DNA of 43,246 bases from Arthrobacter sp. Soil736 (GCF_001428005.1 NZ_LMSB01000029.1:1-43246); one strand, 5' to 3'; shown: positions 8,212 to 15,188, counted from the first letter of the stretch. Notes: generated by a model from the letters alone, not told the origin. Made by a program: numbers and translations.

Positions 8212-9000
8212 CTACCCGATTGCGGATGCTGTATGCGCGGCCGCGCTCTGCTCGGCGAGGAACTCTCCCCAGCTGCACATCATGCGCTGCGCCCCCGGAC
8301 CGGCGAGATTCTCGCCGGCCCGGTAGGCGCGGCCAAGCGCTCCGGGCAGGCGGATGGGCAGCTTCGGGTGACGGTGGCCGTGGAAGTCCGAGTAGGTAGC
8401 GAGCAGTTGCGGGATGTCGAGCACCTCCGGCCCGGCGATGTCGGCCACGCGTCCGGCCGGTTCCGCGAGGGCGAGCTCGGCCAAGCGGGCGGCGACCTCG
8501 CCGACGTGCACCGGCTCGAAGCGCAGCCCGCGCGGTGCCGGGGTCAGCGGCATGCGCGCGAGACCCTTCATCAAGGGGAGGAGGAAGTCGTGCAGCTGCG
8601 CCGCGCGCACCACCGTCCATGGAACGCCGGACTCCGCGATAGCCCGCTCGGCTGCCGCCTTCGCGCGGAAATACCCTATCGGCATCTTGTCCGCGCCGAC
8701 GACCGAGATGAGGATGAGGTGAGAGGTCCCCGCCGACCTCGCCGCTTCCGCCAGATTGCGCGCCGCGATATCGTCCCCTTTTGCGCCGCCAGCGAGATGC
8801 AGCACGGTGTCCACCCCTTTCAGTGCCGGCTGGAGGCCGTTGCCGGCGACCGTGTCCCCTTCGACGTGTTCGATGCCGGGCTCGTTTGGGCGTGGGTGAC
8901 GGCTGAGGATGCGGACGTTCCTGCCGGCGGCTCGTAGGAGTGGGACGACCCGATTGCCTATGGTGCCAGTGCCTCCGGTCACGAGAATGGGTGCATTCAT
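8212..9000 (-). CDS. NmrA-like NAD(P)-binding atypical SDR oxidoreductase/epimerase
   Basis: The 262-aa protein has an N-terminal Rossmann motif VTGGTGTIGNRV (7-18). The middle is DTVLHLAGGAKGDD...HLILISVVGAD...YFRAKAAAERAI, with the Tyr-x-x-x-Lys-type active site of atypical SDRs (NmrA/HSCARG group). The ATG at 9000 is preceded by AAGGAG. It is divergent from an ECF41-type sigma gene across 80 bp. ECF41 sigma genes are typically linked to one carboxymuconolactone decarboxylase, oxidoreductase or epimerase gene, and this gene fills that role. A sequence matching the sigma factor's own promoter reads into it. Confidence 0.88.
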   Translation of the reverse strand: MNAPILVTGGTGTIGNRVVPLLRAAGRNVRILSRHPRPNEPGIEHVEGDTVAGNGLQPALKGVDTVLHLAGGAKGDDIAARNLAEAARSAGTSHLILISVVGADKMPIGYFRAKAAAERAIAESGVPWTVVRAAQLHDFLLPLMKGLARMPLTPAPRGLRFEPVHVGEVAARLAELALAEPAGRVADIAGPEVLDIPQLLATYSDFHGHRHPKLPIRLPGALGRAYRAGENLAGPGAQRMMCSWGEFLAEQSAAAHTASAIG

Positions 9001-9019
9001 GGTTCGACTCCTTGTTCGA

Positions 9020-9046
9020 TGTCACGTCGAGGCCGTCCGCCTCGTC
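9020..9046 (+). promoter_or_regulatory. ECF41-type promoter for the sigma gene
   Basis: TGTCAC (9020-9025), 17 bases, CGTC (9043-9046), 34 bp before the sigma start. The known ECF41 target motif is TGTCACA with CGTC at -10, so this predicts autoregulation. Confidence 0.7.
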
Positions 9047-9054
9047 AGTATGAT

Positions 9055-9081
9055 GACGATCGAGACGATGAGGATGTGACA
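9055..9081 (-). promoter_or_regulatory. ECF41-type promoter for the oxidoreductase gene
   Basis: On the minus strand TGTCACA starts at 9081; CGTC falls at 9058-9055, 17 bases after TGTCAC. It reads to the NmrA-like gene at 9000. Its -35 overlaps the first base of the sigma start codon. It is the mirror image of the plus-strand promoter around position 9050.5. Confidence 0.7.
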
Positions 9082-10022
9082 TGACCGATCAGAGAATTCT
9101 CGCTCGGCGCTTTGAGAATGCCCGGCCGCGGCTGGTGGCGATCGCCAACCGGCTGCTCTCATCCAGAGCCGACGCCGAGGACGTTGTGCAGGAGACCTGG
9201 TTGCGCCTGGAGCGCGCGGACGTCGACGAGATCGAAAATCTCGATGCTTGGCTGACGACAGTGGTCTCCCGGATGAGTCTCGACCTCCTGCGGTCGCCCC
9301 GTCGCACGCGCGAGCATTCCTGGCAGGTGGAGCCGTGGTGGGATGAGCCCGTCGCGCTGACCGGCGACCCAGTAGTGGAAGCCGAGCGCAGCGACAATCT
9401 GAGCGTGGCCCTTTTCGTCGTGCTCGAAACTCTCACTCCGGCCGAGCGGGTGGCGTTCGTCTTGCATGATGTATTCGGTTGTCCGTTCGAGGAGATCGGC
9501 GAGGTGCTCGACCGGTCGGTAGACGCCGCCCGCCAGCTTGCCTCCCGCGCCCGCCGGCGGCTCCAGAGTGCGCCCGACCCAGTGCGGCCCAGGCCGGATC
9601 GTGCACGTGAGCTCGTCGGAGCGTGGCTCGTTGCGGTCCAGCAGGGCGACTTCACGGCGCTGCTCGGTCTGCTCGACGATGGCGCCGTGCTGCGCGCCGA
9701 CTACGGCGCGAGCAGCCAGGTTATCGTAGGCGCTCAGGCGATCAGGGAGCAGGCGGTCCTGTCGGCGCGCCTGGCTGCGCACTCCACGCCCATCCTGATC
9801 GACCGGCGTCCCGGTGTAGCCGCGGTGCTGAACGGACGGGTCGTGTCCATCATGGCGTTCACGATCGTGGACGGCCGGATCACCCGACTCGACGTCCTCG
9901 CCGACGCCACGCGCCTGAATCACCTGAATGTGGGCGAAATCCTCAGCGAGAATAGCGCTACTGCACCGCCAATTCAATCGCCATCCGTAGAAAGCCTTGC
10001 TCGGCCGTGTGAAGATTCCTGA
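9081..10022 (+). CDS. ECF41-type sigma factor with C-terminal SnoaL-like domain
   Basis: The 313-aa protein has sigma region 2 (ARRFENARPRLVAIANRLL...ADAEDVVQETWLRL, residues 8-43), a linker containing WWDEP (86-90), and region 4 (LTPAERVAFVLHDVFGCPFEEIGEVL, 118-143). From about residue 175 a SnoaL_2/NTF2-like extension follows (ELVGAWLVAVQQGDFTALLGLLDDGAVL). The WxxEP linker and SnoaL tail define ECF41. In that group the C-terminal extension, not an anti-sigma factor, controls activity, and none is encoded here. It should transcribe itself and the divergent oxidoreductase gene. Confidence 0.92.
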   Translation: MTDQRILARRFENARPRLVAIANRLLSSRADAEDVVQETWLRLERADVDEIENLDAWLTTVVSRMSLDLLRSPRRTREHSWQVEPWWDEPVALTGDPVVEAERSDNLSVALFVVLETLTPAERVAFVLHDVFGCPFEEIGEVLDRSVDAARQLASRARRRLQSAPDPVRPRPDRARELVGAWLVAVQQGDFTALLGLLDDGAVLRADYGASSQVIVGAQAIREQAVLSARLAAHSTPILIDRRPGVAAVLNGRVVSIMAFTIVDGRITRLDVLADATRLNHLNVGEILSENSATAPPIQSPSVESLARPCEDS

Positions 10023-10122
10023 CGCGTTGGGGTGCCGGGGCCAGAAATGCTTGACACAGCCAGAGCATTTCTCTAGGTAAGGAACGAGCCAACAGACGCA
10101 GGCCCGCTGGCTGCCATGTGGT

Positions 10123-10398
10123 CTATTGGCTGTCCGAGACCGGGAATTCACGGAGTGTGGCTGCGACGGCTCTGACGGCGGCCGGGTCTTCCGTCCAAGG
10201 CCGGCCAGTCCGGGTGGAGGCGTGGAAGCTGTTCACCTTTGAGCCTCTGGCTGCCTCAGTCAGTTCAACCCAGGCAGCCTGCAGTTCCTCCTGGAGTTCC
10301 GTCGACAAGGGCTCGTCCTGGCCGGCGGTGGCCGCCAGAACCGGGCTCACACGTGCGGTGGTTACTGCTTTTCGCTGAAAGAGACTTCTGAGGCCCAT
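10123..10398 (-). CDS. Small hypothetical protein
   Basis: A 91-aa open frame with ATG at 10398 and GGGGA seven bases upstream. The N-terminus is basic (GLRSLFQRKAVTTARVSP). A helical acidic middle follows (LSTELQEELQAAWVELTEAARGS), and the end is PAAVRAVAATLREFPVSDSQ. No family recognised. It lies just downstream (minus strand) of the two dispersed structured repeats at 10449-10757, which could form its leader. Confidence 0.5.
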   Translation of the reverse strand: MGLRSLFQRKAVTTARVSPVLAATAGQDEPLSTELQEELQAAWVELTEAARGSKVNSFHASTRTGRPWTEDPAAVRAVAATLREFPVSDSQ

Positions 10399-10448
10399 TT
10401 CTGTGTCCCCCTGACACTAAGAGCGCCAAACAGAGCATCAGCGCATTG

Positions 10449-10558
10449 GTTGCCGCTGCACTCCAACTGATTATCAGTCGTCCGCTGGCGCGGCCGGCTG
10501 TTGGCCCGGCCCCGACGTCGCAGAGCTCCGCCGTGTCCGGTCCTGTGGCGTCTACGAC
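10449..10558 (-). repeat. Dispersed repeat R2, copy 1
   Basis: About 110 bp resembling 41711-41824, without gaps over the first 35 bases (core GTCCGCTGGCGCGGCCGGC) and ending TCTACGAC in both. Facing segments can pair in both copies although their sequences differ: GGCCCGG (10503) with CCGGTCC (10537) here, CCAGGGCG with CGCCCTGG in copy 2. It directly abuts repeat R1. No conserved reading frame. Confidence 0.6.
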
Positions 10559-10563
10559 CGTTG

Positions 10564-10757
10564 TTTGGCTGCTGTCCTTCGGATTGTACGTGTCCGCTCC
10601 AGCCTGTCTAGCCCCTCGTTCCTCGGGGCCTGCGGTGCGCGAATTTCCCTCCGGCGCTCGTTCCTCGCTGATTTCGTCCGGGAATTTCCCACACCGTGCC
10701 CTTTGGGTAGACAGGCCTCCGTCGGCCACAGCTCCGCAAGCTTCGCCAGCAGCCAAA
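10564..10757 (-). ncRNA. Candidate structured RNA R1, copy 1
   Basis: A 194-bp element bounded by an 11-bp inverted repeat TTTGGCTGCTG/CAGCAGCCAAA. An inner 9-bp stem is GCCTGTCTA/TAGACAGGC. Two short hairpins, read on the minus strand, have a GAA loop closed by one G-C pair and flanked by GA on both sides. In copy 2 both closing pairs are C-G instead, a compensatory change in each hairpin. A one-base length change between the copies breaks every shared reading frame, so it is not protein-coding. The minus strand is favoured because GAA loops and tandem G-A pairs are stable there. No terminator is obvious for this copy. Confidence 0.5.
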
Positions 10758-10779
10758 AAACAACTGTGAGTCTTTACGT

Positions 10780-11059
10780 GGCTGGTCTGGGACTAGCTGG
10801 CAGTGTTGATGTCGGTCGTTCTGCCCGGTGCGTGACTCGAAAAAACAATTGCCCTTGAGGGTGCGTTTCCCCCGATTTGTCCGCGCTGGGTGGAGCGGTC
10901 GGCGTTGATCTGTCCCACGTCGGTGGCTTGATTAGAAGCTTGCCCAGCCTCTGAGGTTGTGGCTCATCACAGTTTTGCCTCGGAGTGACTCTTCCCAGGT
11001 CCGGCGCCGGTCGTGCTGCGACCTGTCTTGTCCATTCGAAAGGAAGGAGGGTGGCTCCG
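10780..11059 (+). ncRNA. IS110 5' noncoding end, bridge-RNA candidate
   Basis: About 280 bp between repeat R1 and the IS110 transposase contain no gene. In the IS110 group the noncoding end before the recombinase gene encodes a bridge RNA whose two loops pair with target and donor DNA. The location and length fit. I did not resolve the loops or the exact left border. Confidence 0.35.
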
Positions 11060-12223
11060 TTGATTATCGTTGCGCAGACCCGCCCGTTCGTCATCGGCGT
11101 GGACTGTCACGCCCGCACGCATACTTACGCCATCATCGAGGCCAGCACTAAGCGACAGGTCGCGTGCGAGCAGTTCCCGACCACCTCGGCAGGGATTTCA
11201 CGCGCACTTTCCTGGGTAGGCCGAAGGACAGACGGCGATATGGGGTGTCTGTGGGCTGTTGAGGGTATCGGCTCGTATGGGGCCCGTCTGGCCAGGGCAG
11301 TAACGGACGCCGGTTACGACGTCACCGAAGCTCCACGTATGAACGCCCGAGGCCGTCGGGGGCTGGGCAAATCGGACCCATTGGACGCCACGGCCATCGG
11401 AGCCGCTGTCCTGGGCTTGGAGGAGTCCCAACTGCGGGTTCCGCGACGGGATGAAGGAACCCGTGCCGGGCTCAGGATCCTGAGTGCAGCCCGGGATCAA
11501 CTGACGCGGGAACGAACAATGAATGTAAATGCACTTATTGCCCTCCTCCGGGCACATGATCTTGGAATCGATACCCGTAAACCTCTGGTTCCCGCCCAGA
11601 TCAACGCGATCACCAGATGGCGGGAACGGCAGGAGCAGATGGAACTAGCGATTGCGCGGGAGGAAGCGGTTCGGTTGGCGCGCCGCGTTCTCGAAGTGAC
11701 CACTCAGCTGGCGGCTAATCAGAAGCGCATGACTGAGCTGATTCAGCAAAGTCCCGCCGCCCCGCTGTTGGAGATGGTGGGCGCCGGGGCCGTTTCAGTC
11801 GCTGCGGTCCTGACGGCTTGGTCGCATCCAGGAAGGGTTCGCAGCGAAGCTGCTTTCGCGTCACTGGCAGGGGTGAATCCCTTGCCGGCCTCAAGTGGTA
11901 ACACTGTCCGGCACAGGCTCAACAGGGGCGGTGATAGGCGACTCAATCGTGCCCTGCACACCATCACCATGACGCGGATGATTCACCACCCCGGAACTCG
12001 GGAGTACGTCGCCAAACGCACCCAAGAAGGCCGCGGCTACCGCGAAATCCGAAGATCCCTCAAGCGCTACCTTGCCCGAACCCTCTACCGTCAGCTCAAC
12101 ACCCTTTACGCCTCTATGGATCCAGCCCGCCCAAGTGTTGCAGGGGCAGAGCCCAGCCAACTCGTCGGAGCGTATCGCGATTCCGCGCCACGCCTAGGCC
12201 TCATCGCTGCCCCAGCGTCCTAG
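11060..12223 (+). CDS. IS110-family transposase (DEDD recombinase)
   Basis: About 387 aa. The N-terminal DEDD_Tnp_IS110 domain shows VIGVDCHARTHTYAI (Asp), AVEGIGSYG (Glu) and GKSDPLDATAIG (Asp, Asp). The C-terminal Transposase_20 part is LLEMVGAGAVSVAAVL...FASLAGVNPLPASSGNTVRHRLNRGGDRRLN with the conserved serine. The TTG at 11060 is nine bases after AGGAGG; a GTG at 11051 is too close to that site. The last codons (from about CTCATCGCTGCCCC) are antisense to HxlR sequence, so the insertion border lies near 12195 and the natural C-terminus may differ slightly. It broke the HxlR gene. Confidence 0.93.
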   Translation: MIIVAQTRPFVIGVDCHARTHTYAIIEASTKRQVACEQFPTTSAGISRALSWVGRRTDGDMGCLWAVEGIGSYGARLARAVTDAGYDVTEAPRMNARGRRGLGKSDPLDATAIGAAVLGLEESQLRVPRRDEGTRAGLRILSAARDQLTRERTMNVNALIALLRAHDLGIDTRKPLVPAQINAITRWRERQEQMELAIAREEAVRLARRVLEVTTQLAANQKRMTELIQQSPAAPLLEMVGAGAVSVAAVLTAWSHPGRVRSEAAFASLAGVNPLPASSGNTVRHRLNRGGDRRLNRALHTITMTRMIHHPGTREYVAKRTQEGRGYREIRRSLKRYLARTLYRQLNTLYASMDPARPSVAGAEPSQLVGAYRDSAPRLGLIAAPAS

Positions 12224-12475
12224 CGCGATGATCGCCTCACGCAAGGCAAGCCCGCGATCGGTCAGCGCATAGGCCCGGGTGTTGTGCCGGAGGGGCAGAC
12301 GGGACAGTACCCCGGCCGCTTCGAGCTCGCGCAGGCGGGTCGCGAGAATGTTCGTCGGCACTCCGAGGTCGCGCTGCAGATCGCCGTAGCGCTGCGGCCC
12401 GTCGAGCAGCCGCTCCACGATGAGCAAGGCCCACCGTGCTCCAACGATATCGAGGGCCGCGGCGAGGTCGCTCAC
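12194..12475 (-). CDS. HxlR-family winged-helix regulator, 3' end cut at IS110
   Basis: The 93-aa protein has the full HxlR DNA-binding domain: ALDIVGARWALLIVERLLDGPQRYGDLQRDLGVPTNILATRLRELEAAGVLSR, then the wing RAYALTDRGLALREAIIALGRWG. The GTG at 12475 overlaps the stop of the VOC gene (GTGA), so translation is coupled. The frame ends in SDEA at the IS110 border. Relatives usually continue beyond GRWGS, some with a long C-terminal domain. It should repress the operon through the palindrome at 12886. Confidence 0.82.
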   Translation of the reverse strand: MSDLAAALDIVGARWALLIVERLLDGPQRYGDLQRDLGVPTNILATRLRELEAAGVLSRLPLRHNTRAYALTDRGLALREAIIALGRWGSDEA

Positions 12476-12876
12476 TCGGTCGGATCGGCGTCCGGTTTCA
12501 TCCAAAACGGCGAGTAGTGGTAGCCGTCAGGGTCGTCGAACTGGCGCTGGTACATGAAGGGGTAGTCGTCGATATCACCGATCCGCCCGCCGGCGGCACC
12601 GGCGCGCTCGACGAGCTCATCGACCGCCTGACGGCTGCCGAGGTCGAACGAGACCGTGACCTTCGAGGGCGTATCTGGTCCGCCGACCAGCTCCTCGGCG
12701 CCGCCGACGCTCGCATACATCTCGCGGCTGCCGAGCATGACGTACTGCTCGGGCGCGATCGCGAAACATGACACGTTGTGATCGGACATTTCTGGGTTGA
12801 GGGTCCAGCCCAGGGCGGTGTAGAAGGCGGTCGCGCGCTCGACGCTCTCGACCGGGCAGGTGATGAAAAGGCTCAT
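12472..12876 (-). CDS. VOC-family (glyoxalase/bleomycin-resistance fold) protein
   Basis: The 134-aa VOC protein reads MSLFITCPVESVERATAFYTALGWTLNPE...CFAIAPEQYVMLGS...VTVSFDLGSRQAVDELVERAGAAGGRIGD...YQRQFDDPDGYHYSPFWM, the pattern of lactoylglutathione-lyase-like proteins. The FDDPDGYHY end carries the family's metal/acid position. Start choice: ATG at 12876 sits seven bases after a -10-like AAGTAT, suggesting a leaderless mRNA. ATG at 12885 is possible but lies inside that -10. It is first in a two-gene unit with its HxlR regulator. Confidence 0.85.
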   Translation of the reverse strand: MSLFITCPVESVERATAFYTALGWTLNPEMSDHNVSCFAIAPEQYVMLGSREMYASVGGAEELVGGPDTPSKVTVSFDLGSRQAVDELVERAGAAGGRIGDIDDYPFMYQRQFDDPDGYHYSPFWMKPDADPTE

Positions 12877-12883
12877 GCGGCTC

Positions 12884-12912
12884 ATACTTGCAAAATGCAA
12901 GTGTGACGTCAA
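12884..12912 (-). promoter_or_regulatory. HxlR operator palindrome within a promoter
   Basis: ACTTGCAAAATGCAAGT (12886-12902) is a perfect 7-bp palindrome around AAA. It lies between TTGACG (12912-12907) and AAGTAT (12889-12884), which are 17 bases apart on the minus strand. HxlR proteins bind ACTT...AAGT-type dyads, so a bound dimer would block this promoter. Confidence 0.65.
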
Positions 12913-13300
12913 GATCTCGGCCGCGCGGTCCGCAACTTGCAGGTGTGGAGGAGCACGTTCAGAGGTACGGGCGAGTAATAGGGACCAGACCGTGCGTTGA
13001 CTTTCAGCGGTAAATGGCGGCTTTTTGGCGGCGCTATTTGTCGCGCTCCCATGGGCCAGCTAAAAATTGTCTCGGAACTCTAGGGATTCGGGACACTGGG
13101 GGTTATGAGACAGGGCATCAGCGCCGGCCCTTCCCCATGCTCCGCGGTGGTTAGGCAACCGACGCGAAATCACGCCCTGGGAAGTCGAAAGCGAATGTCT
13201 GTCAATCCGTCAGGACACACCTATACCGGCTGCCGTGCGGTGCAGACATCAGTGTCGCCCACAAAAAAACATGCCCCGAGGCCCTTCATCAAACTTGGCC
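12913..13300. other. Intergenic, no gene recognised
   Basis: About 390 bp. The plus-strand frame 13105-13323 has no ribosome site and no recognisable composition. No clear repeat, hairpin or RNA was seen. Confidence 0.5.
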
Positions 13301-13387
13301 TTATCCACCGTACGCGCGGTTAGTGCCCTCCCGCTTGTTCTTCCACTGCCCATCCTCGTAGTACGTCTCGACGTCACCCTGCGCCAT
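13301..13387 (-). pseudogene. DUF2188 protein, N-terminal stub
   Basis: MAQGDVETYYEDGQWKNKRE followed by GTNRAYGG and a stop. This is the start of a DUF2188 protein; full ones run about 75 aa with a GGSKAEQVAAGRE-type continuation. Here a stop falls after 28 codons. Sequence behind it in another frame (VDKAKFDEGPRG) could be a decayed continuation. Confidence 0.5.
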
Positions 13388-13448
13388 CCCCGCCACTCCC
13401 TCTTCCGTATGGATCTTCGTCAGCCCCTGCACAGGGGTGCAGGTAGCG

Positions 13449-13479
13449 AAAAGCCCCGCAGCACTTGCGTCTGCGGGGC
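13449..13479 (-). terminator. Rho-independent terminator, minus strand
   Basis: Stem GCCCCGCAG/CTGCGGGGC (13453-13461 and 13471-13479) with a 9-nt loop, followed on the minus strand by TTTTCG. It lies 145 bp after the secreted-protein gene at 13624. Confidence 0.7.
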
Positions 13480-13623
13480 CTTCCTGGCGACCGCTCGCCT
13501 GATAGGGCCAGGCGAAGAAGATCGACTCCAAACAATAATAGGAAGCGCTTATCTTTCAAGCTGCGGTGGGAAAGAGTCGCGCCCAGCGAGCTCAAGCTGA
13601 ACGCAGCCCTTATCGTCGGGATT

Positions 13624-13989
13624 CTACTGAGGCTGAGGCGTTACGATGCAGGTGAGAATTGCCTCGCCGCTCTTGGTGTAGACGAAGGTCGAGTTCGTAG
13701 CAAAGCCAAGGAATGTAAAGCAGGGGACGTCCCGAAGGGAGACGGTTTCCTCCACAGGCGGACCCTCAAAACGGCAGGTCAACTTGGTGTCCCCGCTCGG
13801 AGTGATTACTGCCTGGGTCTGGGTAGTGAACAGGGCGGGCGCCCCTGGGTTGCCGCCCTCGGTACATCCAAACTCCTTGATGACATTGGCTCCCTCCCCC
13901 GCCGTGGCAGCAGCGGACGCCCCGCCGGCGGGAAGAAGCATCGCCAGGAGGAGGACCAGGGGAGAAAGGAAACGGATTACTGTACGCAT
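13624..13989 (-). CDS. Small secreted protein, unknown
   Basis: The 121-aa protein has a clear signal peptide, MRTVIRFLSPLVLLLAMLLP, then AGGASA|AATAG (cleavage about residue 26). The mature part of about 95 aa has four cysteines (FGCTEGG, LTCRFEG, VPCFTFLG, LTCIVTP), likely two disulfides, and alternating beta pattern. The ATG at 13989 has GAGAGG six bases before it; upstream in-frame codons have none. No family recognised. It stands alone and ends toward the terminator at 13449. Confidence 0.78.
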   Translation of the reverse strand: MRTVIRFLSPLVLLLAMLLPAGGASAAATAGEGANVIKEFGCTEGGNPGAPALFTTQTQAVITPSGDTKLTCRFEGPPVEETVSLRDVPCFTFLGFATNSTFVYTKSGEAILTCIVTPQPQ

Positions 13990-14177
13990 GATGACCTCTC
14001 TGTCATCTGGGGGGAAAGCCCGGAGCGCGAGCTCGTGATAAGAAGATGTGCTTGCGGATGCGCAGGCTGACGGAAAAGTTGGGGATGCCGTCATAGATCA
14101 CAGGTCGCCGGATGCAATTAGGTTCACCCGCGGGTTAAACAGTTAGGACTCCATCCTTGGGAAATTCTTGGGACGTA

Positions 14178-14198
14178 CCCCCCAGTCTGGGGGTTTTT
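14178..14198 (+). terminator. Rho-independent terminator, plus strand, no gene in front
   Basis: CCCCCA/TGGGGG stem with a 3-nt loop and TTTTT (14194-14198). No plus-strand gene precedes it for more than 1.9 kb, so it may be left over from a lost gene. Confidence 0.6.
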
Positions 14199-14359
14199 CG
14201 TGGTCTGTTGGGGGATAAATTGGGACTGTTGAAGAACCTGCGCTTTGGGCTTTGGCCGGTTTCTTAGCGGCCATGGCGCCCCTGTTTCTTGTCCAGACGG
14301 CGGCTTAGGCGGCGCTGTGTAACGAGCCGCGAATCCAAGGAAAGGCTGTGAGACGGACA

Positions 14360-14394
14360 GTGGCCCGCTCCTATTGAGGGTTAGAGCGGGCCAC
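14360..14394 (-). terminator. Perfect 11-bp hairpin without T run
   Basis: GTGGCCCGCTC and GAGCGGGCCAC flank a 13-nt loop. It lies 100 bp after the small minus-strand ORF at 14494. T-poor hairpins often end actinobacterial transcripts. Confidence 0.5.
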
Positions 14395-14493
14395 CTACCG
14401 AGGCCGCAGAAGGCGTACGTCGTTGCGGCTGCGGATTCACCGGACTGTACGCATGGAAAATCAAGGAAAGCTCAGGGCAGACCGAGGATCGGA

Positions 14494-14667
14494 TTACGAG
14501 TTCTTAGCCGCGGGCAGGCTTTCGTAAACGTGGGCGCATATGGGGCAGACGATGCGCTTAGGGTCTGCTGTGGATCCGTTGCCGCGGGCATGTGCTACGA
14601 AACTGATTCCGCAGAGCCCGGTTACTTTCGTGCCGCTTAGCGGTGCTGACCCACCTCGGAGCGGCAA
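14494..14667 (-). CDS. Small DUF3039-like protein with CPIC motif
   Basis: A 57-codon frame reads LPLRGGSAPLSGTKVTGLCG, then ISFVAHARGNGSTADPKR and IVCPICAHVYESLPAAKNS. Its layout (G..V..LCG...DPK...CP.C...Y) resembles DUF3039 proteins of actinobacteria, with three cysteines able to hold a metal. The start is doubtful: TTG at 14667 has no ribosome site, and the frame is open a little further to a stop. It lies downstream of the R1 copy 2 transcript and its terminator. Confidence 0.45.
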   Translation of the reverse strand: MPLRGGSAPLSGTKVTGLCGISFVAHARGNGSTADPKRIVCPICAHVYESLPAAKNS

Positions 14668-14721
14668 GTGACGGGAGTTGTGCTTGACGGCTTAGCACCG
14701 TGAGATGTCTTTTGCTGAGGG

Positions 14722-14755
14722 AAAACTGAGGCCGGCCCCAAGGTACCGGCCTCAG
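14722..14755 (-). terminator. Rho-independent terminator behind R1 copy 2
   Basis: CTGAGGCCGG/CCGGCCTCAG, a 10-bp stem with a 10-nt loop (14726-14755), followed on the minus strand by TTTT (14725-14722). It lies 58 bp after R1 copy 2 in the minus direction, as expected for an independently transcribed RNA of about 290 nt. Confidence 0.75.
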
Positions 14756-14812
14756 CCCTGTTAAACGCTGAAAAGGGCCTCGCTTCGCTCGGGCTGTAAA
14801 AGCGTTCTTCTG

Positions 14813-15009
14813 TTTTGGCTGCTGTCCTTCGGATTGTACGTGTCCGCTCCGGCCGGTCTAGCCCCTCCTTCGTCGGGACCTGCGTGACAGGAAATGTCCC
14901 TTCGGCGCTCCTTCGTCGCTGATTTCCTCCGGGAATTTCCCGCCCCTTGCCCTGCGGGTAGACAGGCCTCCGTCGGCCACAGCTCCGCAAGCTTCGCCAG
15001 CAGCCAAAA
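14813..15009 (-). ncRNA. Candidate structured RNA R1, copy 2
   Basis: A 197-bp element bounded by a perfect 12-bp inverted repeat, TTTTGGCTGCTG/CAGCAGCCAAAA, about 80% identical to 10564-10757. On the minus strand both inner hairpins carry C(GAA)G loops flanked by GA on each side; copy 1 has G(GAA)C in both. A third hairpin of the same build, CC-GA-GC-GAA-GC-GA-GG, lies just downstream (about 14778-14792). A strong minus-strand terminator follows. Together these suggest a stand-alone noncoding RNA rather than a plain repeat. I know no named RNA family with this pattern. Confidence 0.55.
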
Positions 15010-15188
15010 CAACGGAGGGAGAGGGGACGCTGGCCGGTCACCTGAACCGCCCCCGGCAACAACTTGGTCCGCGCCCGCACCCGTTTCCAGCCGCTTGACA
15101 GACATAGAAGCATCGGGGGAGGAAAGGAAGTAGCTGGCCGGGTCACGCCGCTCCCTCACCAAACATCCTCAGCAAAGGACGAAAAGCC

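Noticed and set aside
8167..8937. Plus-strand frames of up to 256 codons over the NmrA-like gene
   Set aside because: Shadow of the minus-strand gene, which has a Rossmann motif, a good ribosome site and a promoter.
10265..10756. 163-codon minus-strand frame across R1/R2
   Set aside because: The same region in R1 copy 2 has a one-base length change that breaks this frame, while the paired bases are kept; better explained as RNA structure.
13105..13323. Small plus-strand frame of 72 codons
   Set aside because: No ribosome site, no family, and it overlaps the DUF2188 stub on the other strand.
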